Assembly (NCBI GenBank): GCA_030146045.1
Contig: JASLDG010000038.1
Coordinates: forward strand, 1 to 6,772
Direction: 5' to 3'
Length of the DNA: 6,772 bases
From: Candidatus Saccharimonadales bacterium
GTDB taxonomy: Bacteria > Patescibacteriota > Saccharimonadia > Saccharimonadales > Saccharimonadaceae
The translations under genes and the position numbers were made by a program. Below the pieces are notes generated by a model that saw only the letters and a list, made by a program, of their open reading frames with translations, was not told the origin of the DNA and did not search any database. This document shows positions 1-5,558 of the stretch, in pieces (positions within the stretch are counted from its first letter, which is position 1; every line of letters starts with the position of its first letter).

Positions 1-44
1 GTCTTATGATCTAGCTTTTTATCTTGCTTTGCGTTGTGTGGTGC

Positions 45-81
45 GAACCCCGAATTTTCTTTAGAAAATTCGATAGGGTTC
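45..81. repeat. Long two-part inverted repeat (hairpin)
   Basis: A 9-bp perfect stem (51-59 with 64-72, CGAATTTTC/GAAAATTCG) closes a 4-nt loop. After a 3-nt bulge (73-75) it is extended by a 6-bp outer stem (45-50 GAACCC with 76-81 GGGTTC). No T-tract follows, so a standard terminator is unlikely. It could be a structured RNA element or a DNA-binding palindrome. Confidence 0.55.
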
Positions 82-96
82 GGTATAGTGAATGTA

Positions 97-129
97 GCAA
101 AAGAAAGCACTGTAGGTATTTTCTTTTGC
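97..129. repeat. Inverted repeat, 10-bp stem
   Basis: Positions 97-106 (GCAAAAGAAA) are the exact reverse complement of 120-129 (TTTCTTTTGC), with a 13-nt loop. It lies 15 nt after the 45-81 hairpin. Function is unknown; on either strand it could form a modest RNA hairpin. Confidence 0.5.
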
Positions 130-197
130 AAGTGAGCGGAAGAGCGAAGCGATATCCCTCATCCCCAAGACATACTAAAGCCTTAAATTACACTATT

Positions 198-214
198 CCA
201 GGGATCGTCCCCGG
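198..214. repeat. Small GC-rich hairpin
   Basis: GGGA (201-204) pairs with TCCC (208-211) around a 3-nt loop, and CC (198-199) pairs with GG (213-214) across an A/C mismatch. It is weak alone and noted because it is the third hairpin in the same gene-free stretch. Confidence 0.3.
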
Positions 215-264
215 AAACCAGATAAGCAATATTAGGAGTTCGGGTGTCCGTATTCTATTCATGG

Positions 265-275
265 TACGATAAAAT
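265..275 (+). promoter_or_regulatory. Putative -10 element of the CYTH gene (leaderless)
   Basis: TACGAT (265-270) ends 7 nt before the ATG at 278, so a start site about 7 nt downstream would fall on or next to the initiation codon. An overlapping TAAAAT (270-275) is too close to serve. There is no Shine-Dalgarno and no clear -35. Confidence 0.45.
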
Positions 276-277
276 AC

Positions 278-855
278 ATGAGAGAAATAGAAATAAAAGT
301 GCAAGTACACGACTTGGATAGTGTAATCCGTTGCCTCGAGCGAGCAAATGTCTCTGTATCCGAGCCAAAAGAGCAGCACGATGTGGTCTATTGTCTTCCT
401 GAAGACGCAGGCAAAGAAAACGATCCATCGGTCAACTGGTTCGTATTCGTACGGAGAATGAAACGAAGGTATATCTGACGCTCAAGCGATCGGTCGAAGG
501 GAGTCTGGACAGTATCGAGCGTGAGACGACGGTTACTGACGGGCATGAGGTTGCCATGATGCTTGGCTATATGGGTTATGTTGTGTTCAGCGACCTGACG
601 AAAGTTCGTCGGACAGGGCATGTAAATGCATCGATTGAGATTTGCTTGGATGAAGTGCTGCCGCTTGGGTACTTTGTTGAACTTGAGAAATTATGCGAAG
701 ATGATGTAGACGGAAAAGCGGTTGAAGTGGAACTTTATGCGATGCTCGATGAGCTTGGTATTCAGTATAAGCAGCGCATTACACACGGGTATGATGAGCT
801 TATGAATCAGTATTATGGGCAAAAGACGAGCGCATTATCAGACTTGCAAAAATAA
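278..855 (+). pseudogene. CYTH-domain protein (CyaB/thiamine-triphosphatase-like), frameshifted
   Basis: This is a CYTH-superfamily protein, a beta-tunnel fold that binds triphosphates and divalent metal (class IV adenylate cyclase, thiamine triphosphatase and inorganic triphosphatase members). The hallmark ExExK motif is at the N-terminus (E3-I-E5-I-K7). The first frame is open only to a TGA at 476-478. From about 439 the next frame continues the family pattern: RIR, a KVYLTLK strand, ERE, KVRR, EICLDEV and FVELEKL, then a C-terminal ITHGYDELM-type helix, ending in TAA at 853-855. The two frames join if one base is restored between 437 and 442, giving about 192 aa, the usual length for the family. 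The downstream frame has no early start codon (first ATG at 556), so it cannot make a full domain alone. It may be a real pseudogene or a sequencing error; no classic slippery heptamer is present. The exact substrate cannot be told. Confidence 0.8.
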
Positions 856-863
856 CGATAATA

Positions 864-872
864 TGCTAAAAT
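864..872 (+). promoter_or_regulatory. Putative extended -10 promoter downstream of the CYTH gene
   Basis: TGCTAAAAT is a TGn-type extended -10, nine bases after the CYTH stop. A transcript would begin near 879 and run into the secreted-protein gene with a leader of about 120 nt containing the 904-916 repeat. No -35 is evident. It competes with the better-placed promoter at 956-964. Confidence 0.35.
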
Positions 873-903
873 GAACTTAATTCACTGACGTGAAGTACCT
901 TTA

Positions 904-916
904 CTATAAGTAGTTG
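904..916 (+). repeat. Left copy of 13-bp inverted repeat flanking the secreted-protein gene
   Basis: CTATAAGTAGTTG is the exact reverse complement of 1821-1833. The pair encloses the whole 999-1769 gene with its promoter and first hairpin. Homology does not extend beyond the 13 bases on either side, and no target duplication is visible. Confidence 0.5.
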
Positions 917-934
917 TTCCAGTTAGGACGCGAG

Positions 935-964
935 ACATCAAGATGTATTGATGTATGGTATCCT
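935..964 (+). promoter_or_regulatory. Extended -10 promoter of the secreted-protein gene, with adjacent repeats
   Basis: TGGTATCCT (956-964) is an extended -10 (TGn plus TATCCT), placing the transcript start near 971 and leaving a leader of about 27 nt with a Shine-Dalgarno. Just upstream lie a 6-bp inverted repeat, ACATCA (935-940) with TGATGT (949-954), and an overlapping direct repeat GATGTAT (942-948 and 950-956). These occupy the spacer where a regulator could bind; no regulator is identified. Confidence 0.45.
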
Positions 965-998
965 AGCTGGAAATACTGGCCAGGGAGAGAGGCGAGGC

Positions 999-1769
999 AT
1001 GACGCTGAAAGGTCACATGAGGTACATAGTACTGCTTGTGGGCGCGCTGCTGTCGATGTCTGGCGCGACCCTGCCAGTATCATCGATCAACACTCGAGCG
1101 GCGTTGACTCCGGAAGGAGAGGGTTACATCGTTGCGACAACAGATGCGCAGTTGACAGTCCGCAATACTGGGTCGGGGGGAAATAACCGGGAGATTTACT
1201 GGGATGACCACGCTCCTGATTCGCCCAATGCCGTACAGTGTGCGACATGGACGTCGGGTAGTGATGTGGCGCAGCATGGTTTTGCATTCCGGATTGCTCG
1301 TCAGTCGGGTGGATACAATGCCATTGTGTTTGCGCGCAATATCTGGCTCCGTCAGTACTGGGTGTTCGCACCGAAACTGTTCCACACGGGGAGTGACTAT
1401 GCGTACGAGCGGGTGAGTTCGCCTGACGTCGCCTATCTTCCGCAGTGGGATAGTCCGGTTGGTATTGATCTGTCTGCATATCTTGGCCGTGGAGAGGTGG
1501 CAACGTATCCGCTGCGAGTATGCGCTTCGCTTGATACTCACGATGTGCTGCGCTTTGCAGTGGCCAAGACAGGTGACAGTATGCCGCCGCTTGATCATCC
1601 GGGTATACAGGGCGGGAGTTGGCAGCTCGATATTGCTGCGTCTTGCCATGCCGGCGAAGGTCGAACAGGCAAGAACGGTGGTGTCTTTGTTGGGCATATC
1701 CCGGTAGGGACGACATTAGGCATCGAGCATCTGACGCTGAATGGTCGCCCTGCTGTGATAGGACTGTGA
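999..1769 (+). CDS. Secreted protein of unknown function (signal peptide, beta-rich)
   Basis: The gene makes a 256-aa protein from ATG 999. GAGAGG at 987-992 sits 6 nt upstream, and the -10 at 956-964 lies downstream of the longer in-frame ATG at 948, which argues against that start. ATG 1017 (AAAGG at 1008-1012) is an alternative giving a tidier signal peptide. Residues 8-23 form a hydrophobic core after a basic N-terminus; cleavage could follow A23. The mature part is rich in alternating hydrophobic and polar stretches with aromatics, glycines and prolines, as in an extracellular beta-sandwich, and has three cysteines (81, 175, 216), so at most one disulfide. No transmembrane helix, sortase motif or catalytic motif is visible. 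From memory it recalls secreted proteins of unknown function in Actinobacteria (NRE-YW near residue 64, a VGH motif near 231), but I cannot confirm homology. By eye it is GC-richer than its neighbours. Two antisense frames are also open here but look like shadows. Confidence 0.75.
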   Translation: MTLKGHMRYIVLLVGALLSMSGATLPVSSINTRAALTPEGEGYIVATTDAQLTVRNTGSGGNNREIYWDDHAPDSPNAVQCATWTSGSDVAQHGFAFRIARQSGGYNAIVFARNIWLRQYWVFAPKLFHTGSDYAYERVSSPDVAYLPQWDSPVGIDLSAYLGRGEVATYPLRVCASLDTHDVLRFAVAKTGDSMPPLDHPGIQGGSWQLDIAASCHAGEGRTGKNGGVFVGHIPVGTTLGIEHLTLNGRPAVIGL

Positions 1770-1773
1770 CCGG

Positions 1774-1812
1774 TGCGGCGAGAGGATGCCTTGAAGGTAT
1801 TCTCTCGCCGCA
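1774..1812 (+). terminator. Long perfect hairpin just after the secreted-protein gene
   Basis: The core stem is GCGGCGAGAG (1775-1784) with CTCTCGCCGC (1802-1811), plus T1774-A1812. Pairing continues inward (1785-1791 with 1795-1801, including two G-T pairs) to a 3-nt loop, about 18 bp in all. It starts 5 nt after the stop. No U-tract follows directly, so it may be a 3'-end stabiliser rather than the termination point itself. Confidence 0.6.
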
Positions 1813-1820
1813 TCTAGGTG

Positions 1821-1833
1821 CAACTACTTATAG
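1821..1833 (-). repeat. Right copy of 13-bp inverted repeat
   Basis: CAACTACTTATAG is the exact reverse complement of 904-916. It lies between the gene's 3' hairpin and the intrinsic terminator at 1849-1873, so an mRNA started near 879 would carry both arms and could pair its two ends. Confidence 0.5.
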
Positions 1834-1848
1834 ATTTTCGATTTTTTC

Positions 1849-1873
1849 ACGACCCGTTTCTCGGGTCGTTTTT
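1849..1873 (+). terminator. Rho-independent terminator
   Basis: An 8-bp stem ACGACCCG (1849-1856) with CGGGTCGT (1862-1869) closes a 5-nt loop and runs into a T5 tract (1869-1873). This is the expected end of the secreted-protein transcript. The T-run at 1842-1847 precedes the stem and does not make it a good terminator for the minus strand. Confidence 0.8.
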
Positions 1874-1936
1874 CAGTGTCTTATATGGCATGTGCACACT
1901 TGTGCTAACGGTGACTAGGGTTTGATACGACAAACT

Positions 1937-1975
1937 TATAATAACTTTACGAGGCTAAGGGGTACGAGCCCTTAG
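1937..1975 (+). promoter_or_regulatory. Consensus -10 (TATAAT) followed by a stem-loop
   Basis: A perfect TATAAT at 1937-1942 would start a transcript near 1949. The first thing transcribed would be a hairpin, CTAAGGG (1955-1961) with CCCTTAG (1969-1975), 7-nt loop, about 40 nt before the hydrolase ATG at 2016. The hairpin could be a 5'-UTR element or part of a very short RNA. No convincing -35 is seen, and there is no T-tract. Confidence 0.4.
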
Positions 1976-1998
1976 TTGCACGACGTGACATTCATGGC

Positions 1999-2004
1999 TA
2001 TACT
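1999..2004 (+). promoter_or_regulatory. -10 element of the alpha/beta hydrolase gene
   Basis: TATACT lies 11 nt upstream of ATG 2016, with TTGCAC (1976-1981) 17 nt further upstream as a weak -35. The predicted leader is only about 4-5 nt and contains no Shine-Dalgarno. The block continues GGTATAAA (2006-2013), a pattern that recurs in the minus-strand promoter near 6440-6456. Confidence 0.55.
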
Positions 2005-2015
2005 CGGTATAAAAT

Positions 2016-3278
2016 ATGCCGAAAAAACGTTACGAATCGTCTTTTGACTTTGTTCCTATGTCGCCGGTCCCTGCCGATGCCTATATGTCGGGAGAGCTTC
2101 GAGCGGCACAAATGCGCGCTCCGCGGAGCTCTGAGACCGTACTTAAAACGTTGGGTGCCGTTATACTCGCTGGCAGCTGTATGCTTGGGTCGGCGGTCAT
2201 ACGTGATGTGCAGCAAGGTATCGTCCAAGGTCAAGAGCTTCTCGAGGGCGCTCATTCGAAAAGTCACACTGTCTATCGTTTGCAAGAGCATGAGCCGGGC
2301 GAACGGGTCGTGGGGACGTTTGTATTTACCGGTCTAGGCACGAGGAATCCTGAAAAAACAGCTGACACGCTGCAGGCATACCGCGACATTGGGTCGGTCT
2401 ATGGCATTGAGTATAGCGATCGTGATATTTCGATTAAAGAGCTCGCACATACGGTCATGGAGCAGGCTCGTGCTGATGATGTTGAGGAGCTTGTGATCGA
2501 CGGATATAGTGCGGGTGGTCTTATTGGTGCATCGGTAGCGGCCTATATTCACACACATGAAAAGGATGTCACCGTTGCAGCCGTACTGATGAATAGCTCG
2601 CCGTTTGGTGAAGCTGGATTGACCGAACGAAGTCGATCGGCGGCATATAGGATGACAGTAATTACCAGTCTGTATCCAGATAGTGTGTATTATGAACGTG
2701 GTCGGATTGCGACAGAGGTTATTGCTCGAAGTGATCGCTACATGAGAGAGACGCCAACGAGTATTCCGGATGGTATCGTGGCGCATAATAGCTATGCGTT
2801 AGGCGGCACACTCTATACAATTGATTACACGGCACTAGGGAATGAGATTCGATCGGTGCATGAAAAGATGCAAGATCCGGATGTCGCAAGCGCGAGCTTG
2901 ATTCAGTCACAATTTGCCGTGATTCGCGATAATCGTATCAATGAAAGTTTGGCACAGCTTGGTAAGCGCTCGCCACTGCATCCAGATACATCTGAACCGG
3001 TCGTCATTTTTACTCGTTCAGCTAACGCGCATGATGATACGGTCGTTGATGTCGACGCGAGCGAACAGATTTTTGTACGTAATGCGCAGGAGCATAATGT
3101 ACAGTATCTTGTGTCACGTGAGCCGGTCGGGCATGCGAATCCTGTCGAACGACCCACTGAGTATAACGCGGCGATTCGTCGAAATCTCTTGCCATATATT
3201 GCACTTCGCCAAGCAGCGTATCGATATGAGGCTTCGGGTGGTATTGAGCTGGCGGCGCACGGTCAACCGACTCGCTAG
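2016..3278 (+). CDS. Membrane-anchored alpha/beta hydrolase
   Basis: This 420-aa protein is a serine hydrolase of the alpha/beta fold; its substrate is unknown. A short cytoplasmic N-terminus is followed by one hydrophobic segment at about 45-62 without a clear cleavage site, so I read it as an N-in membrane anchor holding the catalytic domain outside the membrane. The first core strand ends in GLGTRNP (106-112), a likely oxyanion-loop region. The nucleophile elbow is G163-Y-S165-A-G167 after a hydrophobic strand. The candidate acid is D340 or D341, after the strand VVIFTR, and the candidate histidine is H373 in PVGHANP, in the usual order Ser-Asp-His. The region 190-310 would be a lid or cap. 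Start ATG 2016 has no Shine-Dalgarno and sits just after a -10 box, as in leaderless genes. The PAP2 gene begins 34 nt after its TAG stop but has its own -10. Esterase, lipase and peptidase are all possible. Confidence 0.8.
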   Translation: MPKKRYESSFDFVPMSPVPADAYMSGELRAAQMRAPRSSETVLKTLGAVILAGSCMLGSAVIRDVQQGIVQGQELLEGAHSKSHTVYRLQEHEPGERVVGTFVFTGLGTRNPEKTADTLQAYRDIGSVYGIEYSDRDISIKELAHTVMEQARADDVEELVIDGYSAGGLIGASVAAYIHTHEKDVTVAAVLMNSSPFGEAGLTERSRSAAYRMTVITSLYPDSVYYERGRIATEVIARSDRYMRETPTSIPDGIVAHNSYALGGTLYTIDYTALGNEIRSVHEKMQDPDVASASLIQSQFAVIRDNRINESLAQLGKRSPLHPDTSEPVVIFTRSANAHDDTVVDVDASEQIFVRNAQEHNVQYLVSREPVGHANPVERPTEYNAAIRRNLLPYIALRQAAYRYEASGGIELAAHGQPTR

Positions 3279-3298
3279 TGTTTTATCTTGAGCTACAG

Positions 3299-3304
3299 TA
3301 TACT
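3299..3304 (+). promoter_or_regulatory. -10 element of the PAP2 gene (leaderless)
   Basis: TATACT ends 8 nt before ATG 3313, so transcription should start at or within a base or two of the start codon. There is no Shine-Dalgarno between stop 3278 and the ATG. The -35 is weak or absent. Confidence 0.5.
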
Positions 3305-3312
3305 GAACATAT

Positions 3313-3792
3313 ATGTACGAACTCTTGATTCGGATTATCGCAGACGGACTCGTGATCCCGATTGTATTAGTAGGGATCTATGCATTGATCGTTTATGTCA
3401 AGCCGTCGCATCGATACGCGGCATATTGTCGGATTTTAATGGCAGGGCTGACAAGTTTTCTATTGGCGAAACTGATTGCTTCAGTTTATCAGCCAGCGAC
3501 AGAGCGACCGTTTGAGGCGATGCAGGTTGCGGCAGGTGCACTCTATCTCAATAATCCTGGGTTTCCATCGGATCATGCGTTGTTTACCGCAGCTATCACC
3601 GGTGCCGTATGGTTCGAAACGCGTGCGACCAAGCTTGCGATTATGGTAACAATTATGACAGCCCTTGTATGTGTAGGCCGCGTCTTAGCACATGTCCATA
3701 CGCCACTTGATGTGATGGGCGGGGTTGTGATCGCGCTCCTGGGAATGGTATGGTACTTGACGGCTCGCCCTGCTCGTAAGAGTACGGAATAA
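3313..3792 (+). CDS. PAP2-family membrane phosphatase (undecaprenyl-diphosphatase-like)
   Basis: This 159-aa integral membrane protein belongs to the PAP2 (type 2 phosphatidic acid phosphatase) superfamily, which removes phosphate from lipid phosphates such as undecaprenyl diphosphate or phosphatidate at the outer membrane face. Motif 1 is represented by K53 and R65-P66, motif 2 by P85-S-D-H88, and motif 3 by R123-x5-H129-x3-D133. H129 is the expected nucleophile, made into a phosphohistidine and assisted by D133, with H88 as the acid. The usual Ser before the motif 3 Arg is Gly122, and the motif 1 Lys to Arg-Pro spacing is longer than the common six residues. About five hydrophobic helices fit 13-30, 40-58, 90-101, 108-126 and 133-150. 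Length is at the short end for the family. A role in recycling the peptidoglycan lipid carrier is plausible but not shown by context. Confidence 0.85.
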   Translation: MYELLIRIIADGLVIPIVLVGIYALIVYVKPSHRYAAYCRILMAGLTSFLLAKLIASVYQPATERPFEAMQVAAGALYLNNPGFPSDHALFTAAITGAVWFETRATKLAIMVTIMTALVCVGRVLAHVHTPLDVMGGVVIALLGMVWYLTARPARKSTE

Positions 3793-3815
3793 GGTAGGAT
3801 TCCAAGTTGTTTGTG

Positions 3816-3850
3816 TAGAAGCTCGCAGAGTCTGCATGAGCATGCTTCTA
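3816..3850 (+). repeat. Bulged hairpin between the PAP2 gene and the next gene
   Basis: The outer stem is TAGAA (3816-3820) with TTCTA (3846-3850), the middle stem GCTC (3821-3824) with GAGC (3838-3841), and the inner stem GCAG (3825-3828) with CTGC (3832-3835) around a 3-nt loop. It lies 24 nt after the PAP2 stop. With no T-tract it is at best a weak terminator; a TATACT hexamer (3849-3854) overlaps its right foot. Confidence 0.45.
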
Positions 3851-3866
3851 TACTTGCATTATTTGT

Positions 3867-3872
3867 TACAAT
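3867..3872 (+). promoter_or_regulatory. Putative -10 of the five-helix membrane protein gene
   Basis: TACAAT would start transcription near 3879 and give a leader of about 25 nt that includes the AGGAG ribosome site. TATACT at 3849-3854 and TAAAAT at 3877-3882 are alternatives. Confidence 0.4.
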
Positions 3873-3892
3873 AGTGTAAAATAGTGCTAAAC

Positions 3893-3897
3893 AGGAG
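3893..3897 (+). promoter_or_regulatory. Shine-Dalgarno AGGAG that sets the start at 3905
   Basis: AGGAG is 7 nt before ATG 3905. The in-frame GTG at 3884 lies upstream of this site, has no ribosome site of its own and overlaps the promoter region, so ATG 3905 is the better start. Confidence 0.7.
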
Positions 3898-3904
3898 AAT
3901 ATAT

Positions 3905-4390
3905 ATGCAAGAAGCAGTATCTGCAGAGGTGAAAAAGCAATTTATCGATATGCGGCCGAACACGTTCGTACAGGTTATGCTGCTTGGTGTTGGTATTGGC
4001 TTGGGGATGTGGCTCTTGGCGCTTGGTATTGATCATTTAATTACTCGCGCACTTCTGTGTGGCTCTGCTTCGACCGCATGTGGCGGCTCGACGGCAGTGG
4101 CTGGCAACGTTTCGCTCGTACTGGCCTCGATCGCCGGACTTCTTGGTCTCATTCGTCTGGGCGTGTATCGGCCGCTCCTGGTGGTGATCGCTGCGGTTTT
4201 GATACTCTGGGGATTCGCGAACGTAACGTTTGGTATGATGTGGTATGAGTCGCTTGCTTGGACGATGCTTCTTACGGCGATAACGTACGCGGCACTTACA
4301 TGGCTTGTACGCCCACGACTCTTTATATGGGCAATTATCTTTGTGATTGCTGTTGTAGCTGCGGCGCGTATTGTTCCGATGCTCGGATAG
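3905..4390 (+). CDS. Five-helix integral membrane protein, function unknown
   Basis: I do not recognise this 161-aa protein. A polar N-terminus of about 20 residues precedes hydrophobic segments at roughly 21-43, 64-84, 90-108, 116-135 and 139-157. Basic residues (R84, R89, R136, R138) lie in two loops that would therefore face the cytoplasm, placing the loop 44-63 outside. That outer loop has two cysteines, C52 and C59, seven residues apart and well placed for a disulfide. No catalytic or transporter motif is visible. The start rests on AGGAG at 3893-3897. The TAG stop is 31 nt before the rmuC ATG, but rmuC has its own extended -10 in the gap, so the two need not be co-transcribed. It may be a lineage-specific envelope protein. 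Confidence 0.7.
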   Translation: MQEAVSAEVKKQFIDMRPNTFVQVMLLGVGIGLGMWLLALGIDHLITRALLCGSASTACGGSTAVAGNVSLVLASIAGLLGLIRLGVYRPLLVVIAAVLILWGFANVTFGMMWYESLAWTMLLTAITYAALTWLVRPRLFIWAIIFVIAVVAAARIVPMLG

Positions 4391-4406
4391 TCTTTCTCAG
4401 TGACAA

Positions 4407-4415
4407 TGATACAAT
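4407..4415 (+). promoter_or_regulatory. Extended -10 promoter of rmuC (leaderless)
   Basis: TGATACAAT is an extended -10 (TGn plus TACAAT) ending 6 nt before ATG 4422. A normal start site would fall on the ATG itself. No Shine-Dalgarno is present and no -35 is evident. Confidence 0.6.
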
Positions 4416-4421
4416 AAGCAT

Positions 4422-5495
4422 ATGGATTATATGCTTATTTTTGTGGTATTTGGAATTGTTGTAGTGGCGCTTCTTGTCACGGTTGTGCTGCTTGCACGCC
4501 GTGCAAGTGGGGTGCAGGGGGGCGGCACAACTGATTTTATCAAACAGGATATTGCCGAATTGTCACGGACGGTTGCGCACTTGAACGAGCATATAGGCGA
4601 GCGGTTTGATCGTAACGCGACGACTATGCAGATGTCAATGCAAAAGCAGCTGAGTGAAAGTGCTAAAATTGTGAGTGATGTCACCAGACGACTGTCACAA
4701 TTAGATGAGACGAATCGTCGAGTCATTAATGTTGCCGACGAGCTCAAGACACTACAGAATGTCTTGCAGAATCCTAAACAGCGCGGTGTATTTGGCGAGT
4801 ATTACCTACAGAGTGTGCTCGAGAATATTTTGCCACCTGGACAATTTCAAATGCAGTATAAGTTTAAAGACGGTGAGATTGTTGATGCGGTTATATTCCT
4901 TGAAAAAGGACAGATTTTATCGATCGATAGTAAATTTAGCCTAGAGAACTATAATCGGATGGTGGCCGAAAAGACTAAGGCTGAGCGCGAAAAATGGCTC
5001 GCGAAAGTGCGTATGGATCTCAAGGGGCGGATTGACGAGACGAGTAAATATATTCGGCCTGGTGAGAAAACCATGGACTTTGCATTTATGTTTATCCCCA
5101 GCGAATCGCTCTATTATGATTTGTTGATAGGGGATGTTGGTACGGGCGCGGGTGCACGCGATTTGATCGAGTATGCGTTTCGAGATAAACGGGTGATTAT
5201 CGTGAGCCCGACTAGTTTTATGGCATATTTACAGACGGTGCTACAGGGACTTCGCAGCCTGCAAATCGAAACGCAGGCCAAAGAGATCCAGCAGCGTGTT
5301 GGCCAACTTGGTCGGCATATTGCAACGTATGAAATGTTTATGCAGAAGCTCGGTAACAGCCTGGGTACAACGGTGAATCACTATAATAACGCTCATAAAG
5401 AGCTCAAGAAAATTGATAAAGACATTGTTAAGATTACGAGCAGCGAGCCAGTTGTCGAGCCGCTACTCGTCGATTCACCTCAAAAAGACGAGTAG
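4422..5495 (+). CDS. rmuC: RmuC family protein, predicted membrane-anchored nuclease-fold protein
   Basis: RmuC proteins limit inversion and recombination at short inverted repeats and have a core resembling restriction endonucleases. The 357-aa protein has an N-terminal transmembrane helix (about 5-25) followed by RR, so the body is cytoplasmic. A long heptad-like, charged helical region (about 38-115) should form a coiled coil. The RmuC domain spans about 118-330: QRGVFGE (120-126), a D155 strand, and IDSKF (168-172), so D155, D169 and K171 match a PD-(D/E)xK-type arrangement. FIPSES, conserved in the family, follows near residue 223. The C-terminal ~25 residues are acidic and low complexity. 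Length is shorter than E. coli RmuC but normal for compact bacterial versions. The ATG lies 6 nt after an extended -10 with no Shine-Dalgarno. The gene ends in a shared bidirectional terminator. Identity is secure; the nuclease activity is inferred. Confidence 0.93.
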   Translation: MDYMLIFVVFGIVVVALLVTVVLLARRASGVQGGGTTDFIKQDIAELSRTVAHLNEHIGERFDRNATTMQMSMQKQLSESAKIVSDVTRRLSQLDETNRRVINVADELKTLQNVLQNPKQRGVFGEYYLQSVLENILPPGQFQMQYKFKDGEIVDAVIFLEKGQILSIDSKFSLENYNRMVAEKTKAEREKWLAKVRMDLKGRIDETSKYIRPGEKTMDFAFMFIPSESLYYDLLIGDVGTGAGARDLIEYAFRDKRVIIVSPTSFMAYLQTVLQGLRSLQIETQAKEIQQRVGQLGRHIATYEMFMQKLGNSLGTTVNHYNNAHKELKKIDKDIVKITSSEPVVEPLLVDSPQKDE

Positions 5496-5510
5496 AATAT
5501 GCTTAATATA

Positions 5511-5548
5511 AAATACCTCGCCAGCGGATAAGGGCGAGGTATTTTTTT
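5511..5548. terminator. Bidirectional intrinsic terminator between rmuC and the MIP gene
   Basis: A 12-bp perfect stem (5511-5522 with 5533-5544, core ACCTCGCC/GGCGAGGT) closes a 10-nt loop. A T7 run (5542-5548) serves the + strand. On the minus strand the stem is followed by TTTTATATT, good enough to end the convergent MIP transcript. Confidence 0.88.
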
Positions 5549-5558
5549 GTGTAGGTAA

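Larger units (their letters stand above)
1..277. other. Intergenic region with three hairpins, no convincing gene
   Basis: No reading frame here looks like a protein. The 82-codon frame from position 24 gives a cysteine-, arginine- and serine-rich string without domain character, and it runs through two strong inverted repeats. The stretch holds hairpins at 45-81, 97-129 and 198-214, then the promoter of the next gene at about 265-275. It may be the 3' end of an upstream unit, a structured RNA, or simple spacer. I looked for T-arm, RNase P, SRP RNA and tmRNA signatures on both strands and saw none that hold. Confidence 0.5.

Noticed and set aside
24..272. Possible 82-aa gene on the + strand
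   Set aside because: It has atypical composition, no ribosome site or well-placed -10, and crosses two strong inverted repeats.
1..277. tRNA, tmRNA, SRP RNA or RNase P RNA
   Set aside because: Partial resemblances such as GGTTCG and CCGGAAA occur, but no cloverleaf, T-arm or diagnostic conserved block could be assembled on either strand.
436..445. Programmed -1 frameshift in the CYTH gene
   Set aside because: No X-XXY-YYZ slippery heptamer or obvious downstream stimulatory structure at the junction. A lost base is simpler, though not proven.
476..478. TGA read as glycine (recoded UGA) in the CYTH gene
   Set aside because: Reading through in the same frame does not give CYTH sequence, whereas the next frame does. 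TGA also ends the secreted-protein gene just before its hairpin.
948..998. Longer N-terminus of the secreted protein from ATG 948
   Set aside because: The extended -10 at 956-964 lies inside it, and it would put 17 polar residues before the signal peptide with no ribosome site.
1080..1716. Two antisense open frames of about 205 and 209 codons opposite the secreted-protein gene
   Set aside because: Both translate to His/Arg/Pro/Gln/Ser-rich strings typical of shadow frames. The + strand frame has promoter, ribosome site, signal peptide and terminator. The lack of stops is explained by GC-rich codon use.
3884..3904. GTG 3884 as start of the five-helix membrane protein
   Set aside because: It overlaps the promoter area and lacks a ribosome site, while ATG 3905 has AGGAG at 7 nt.
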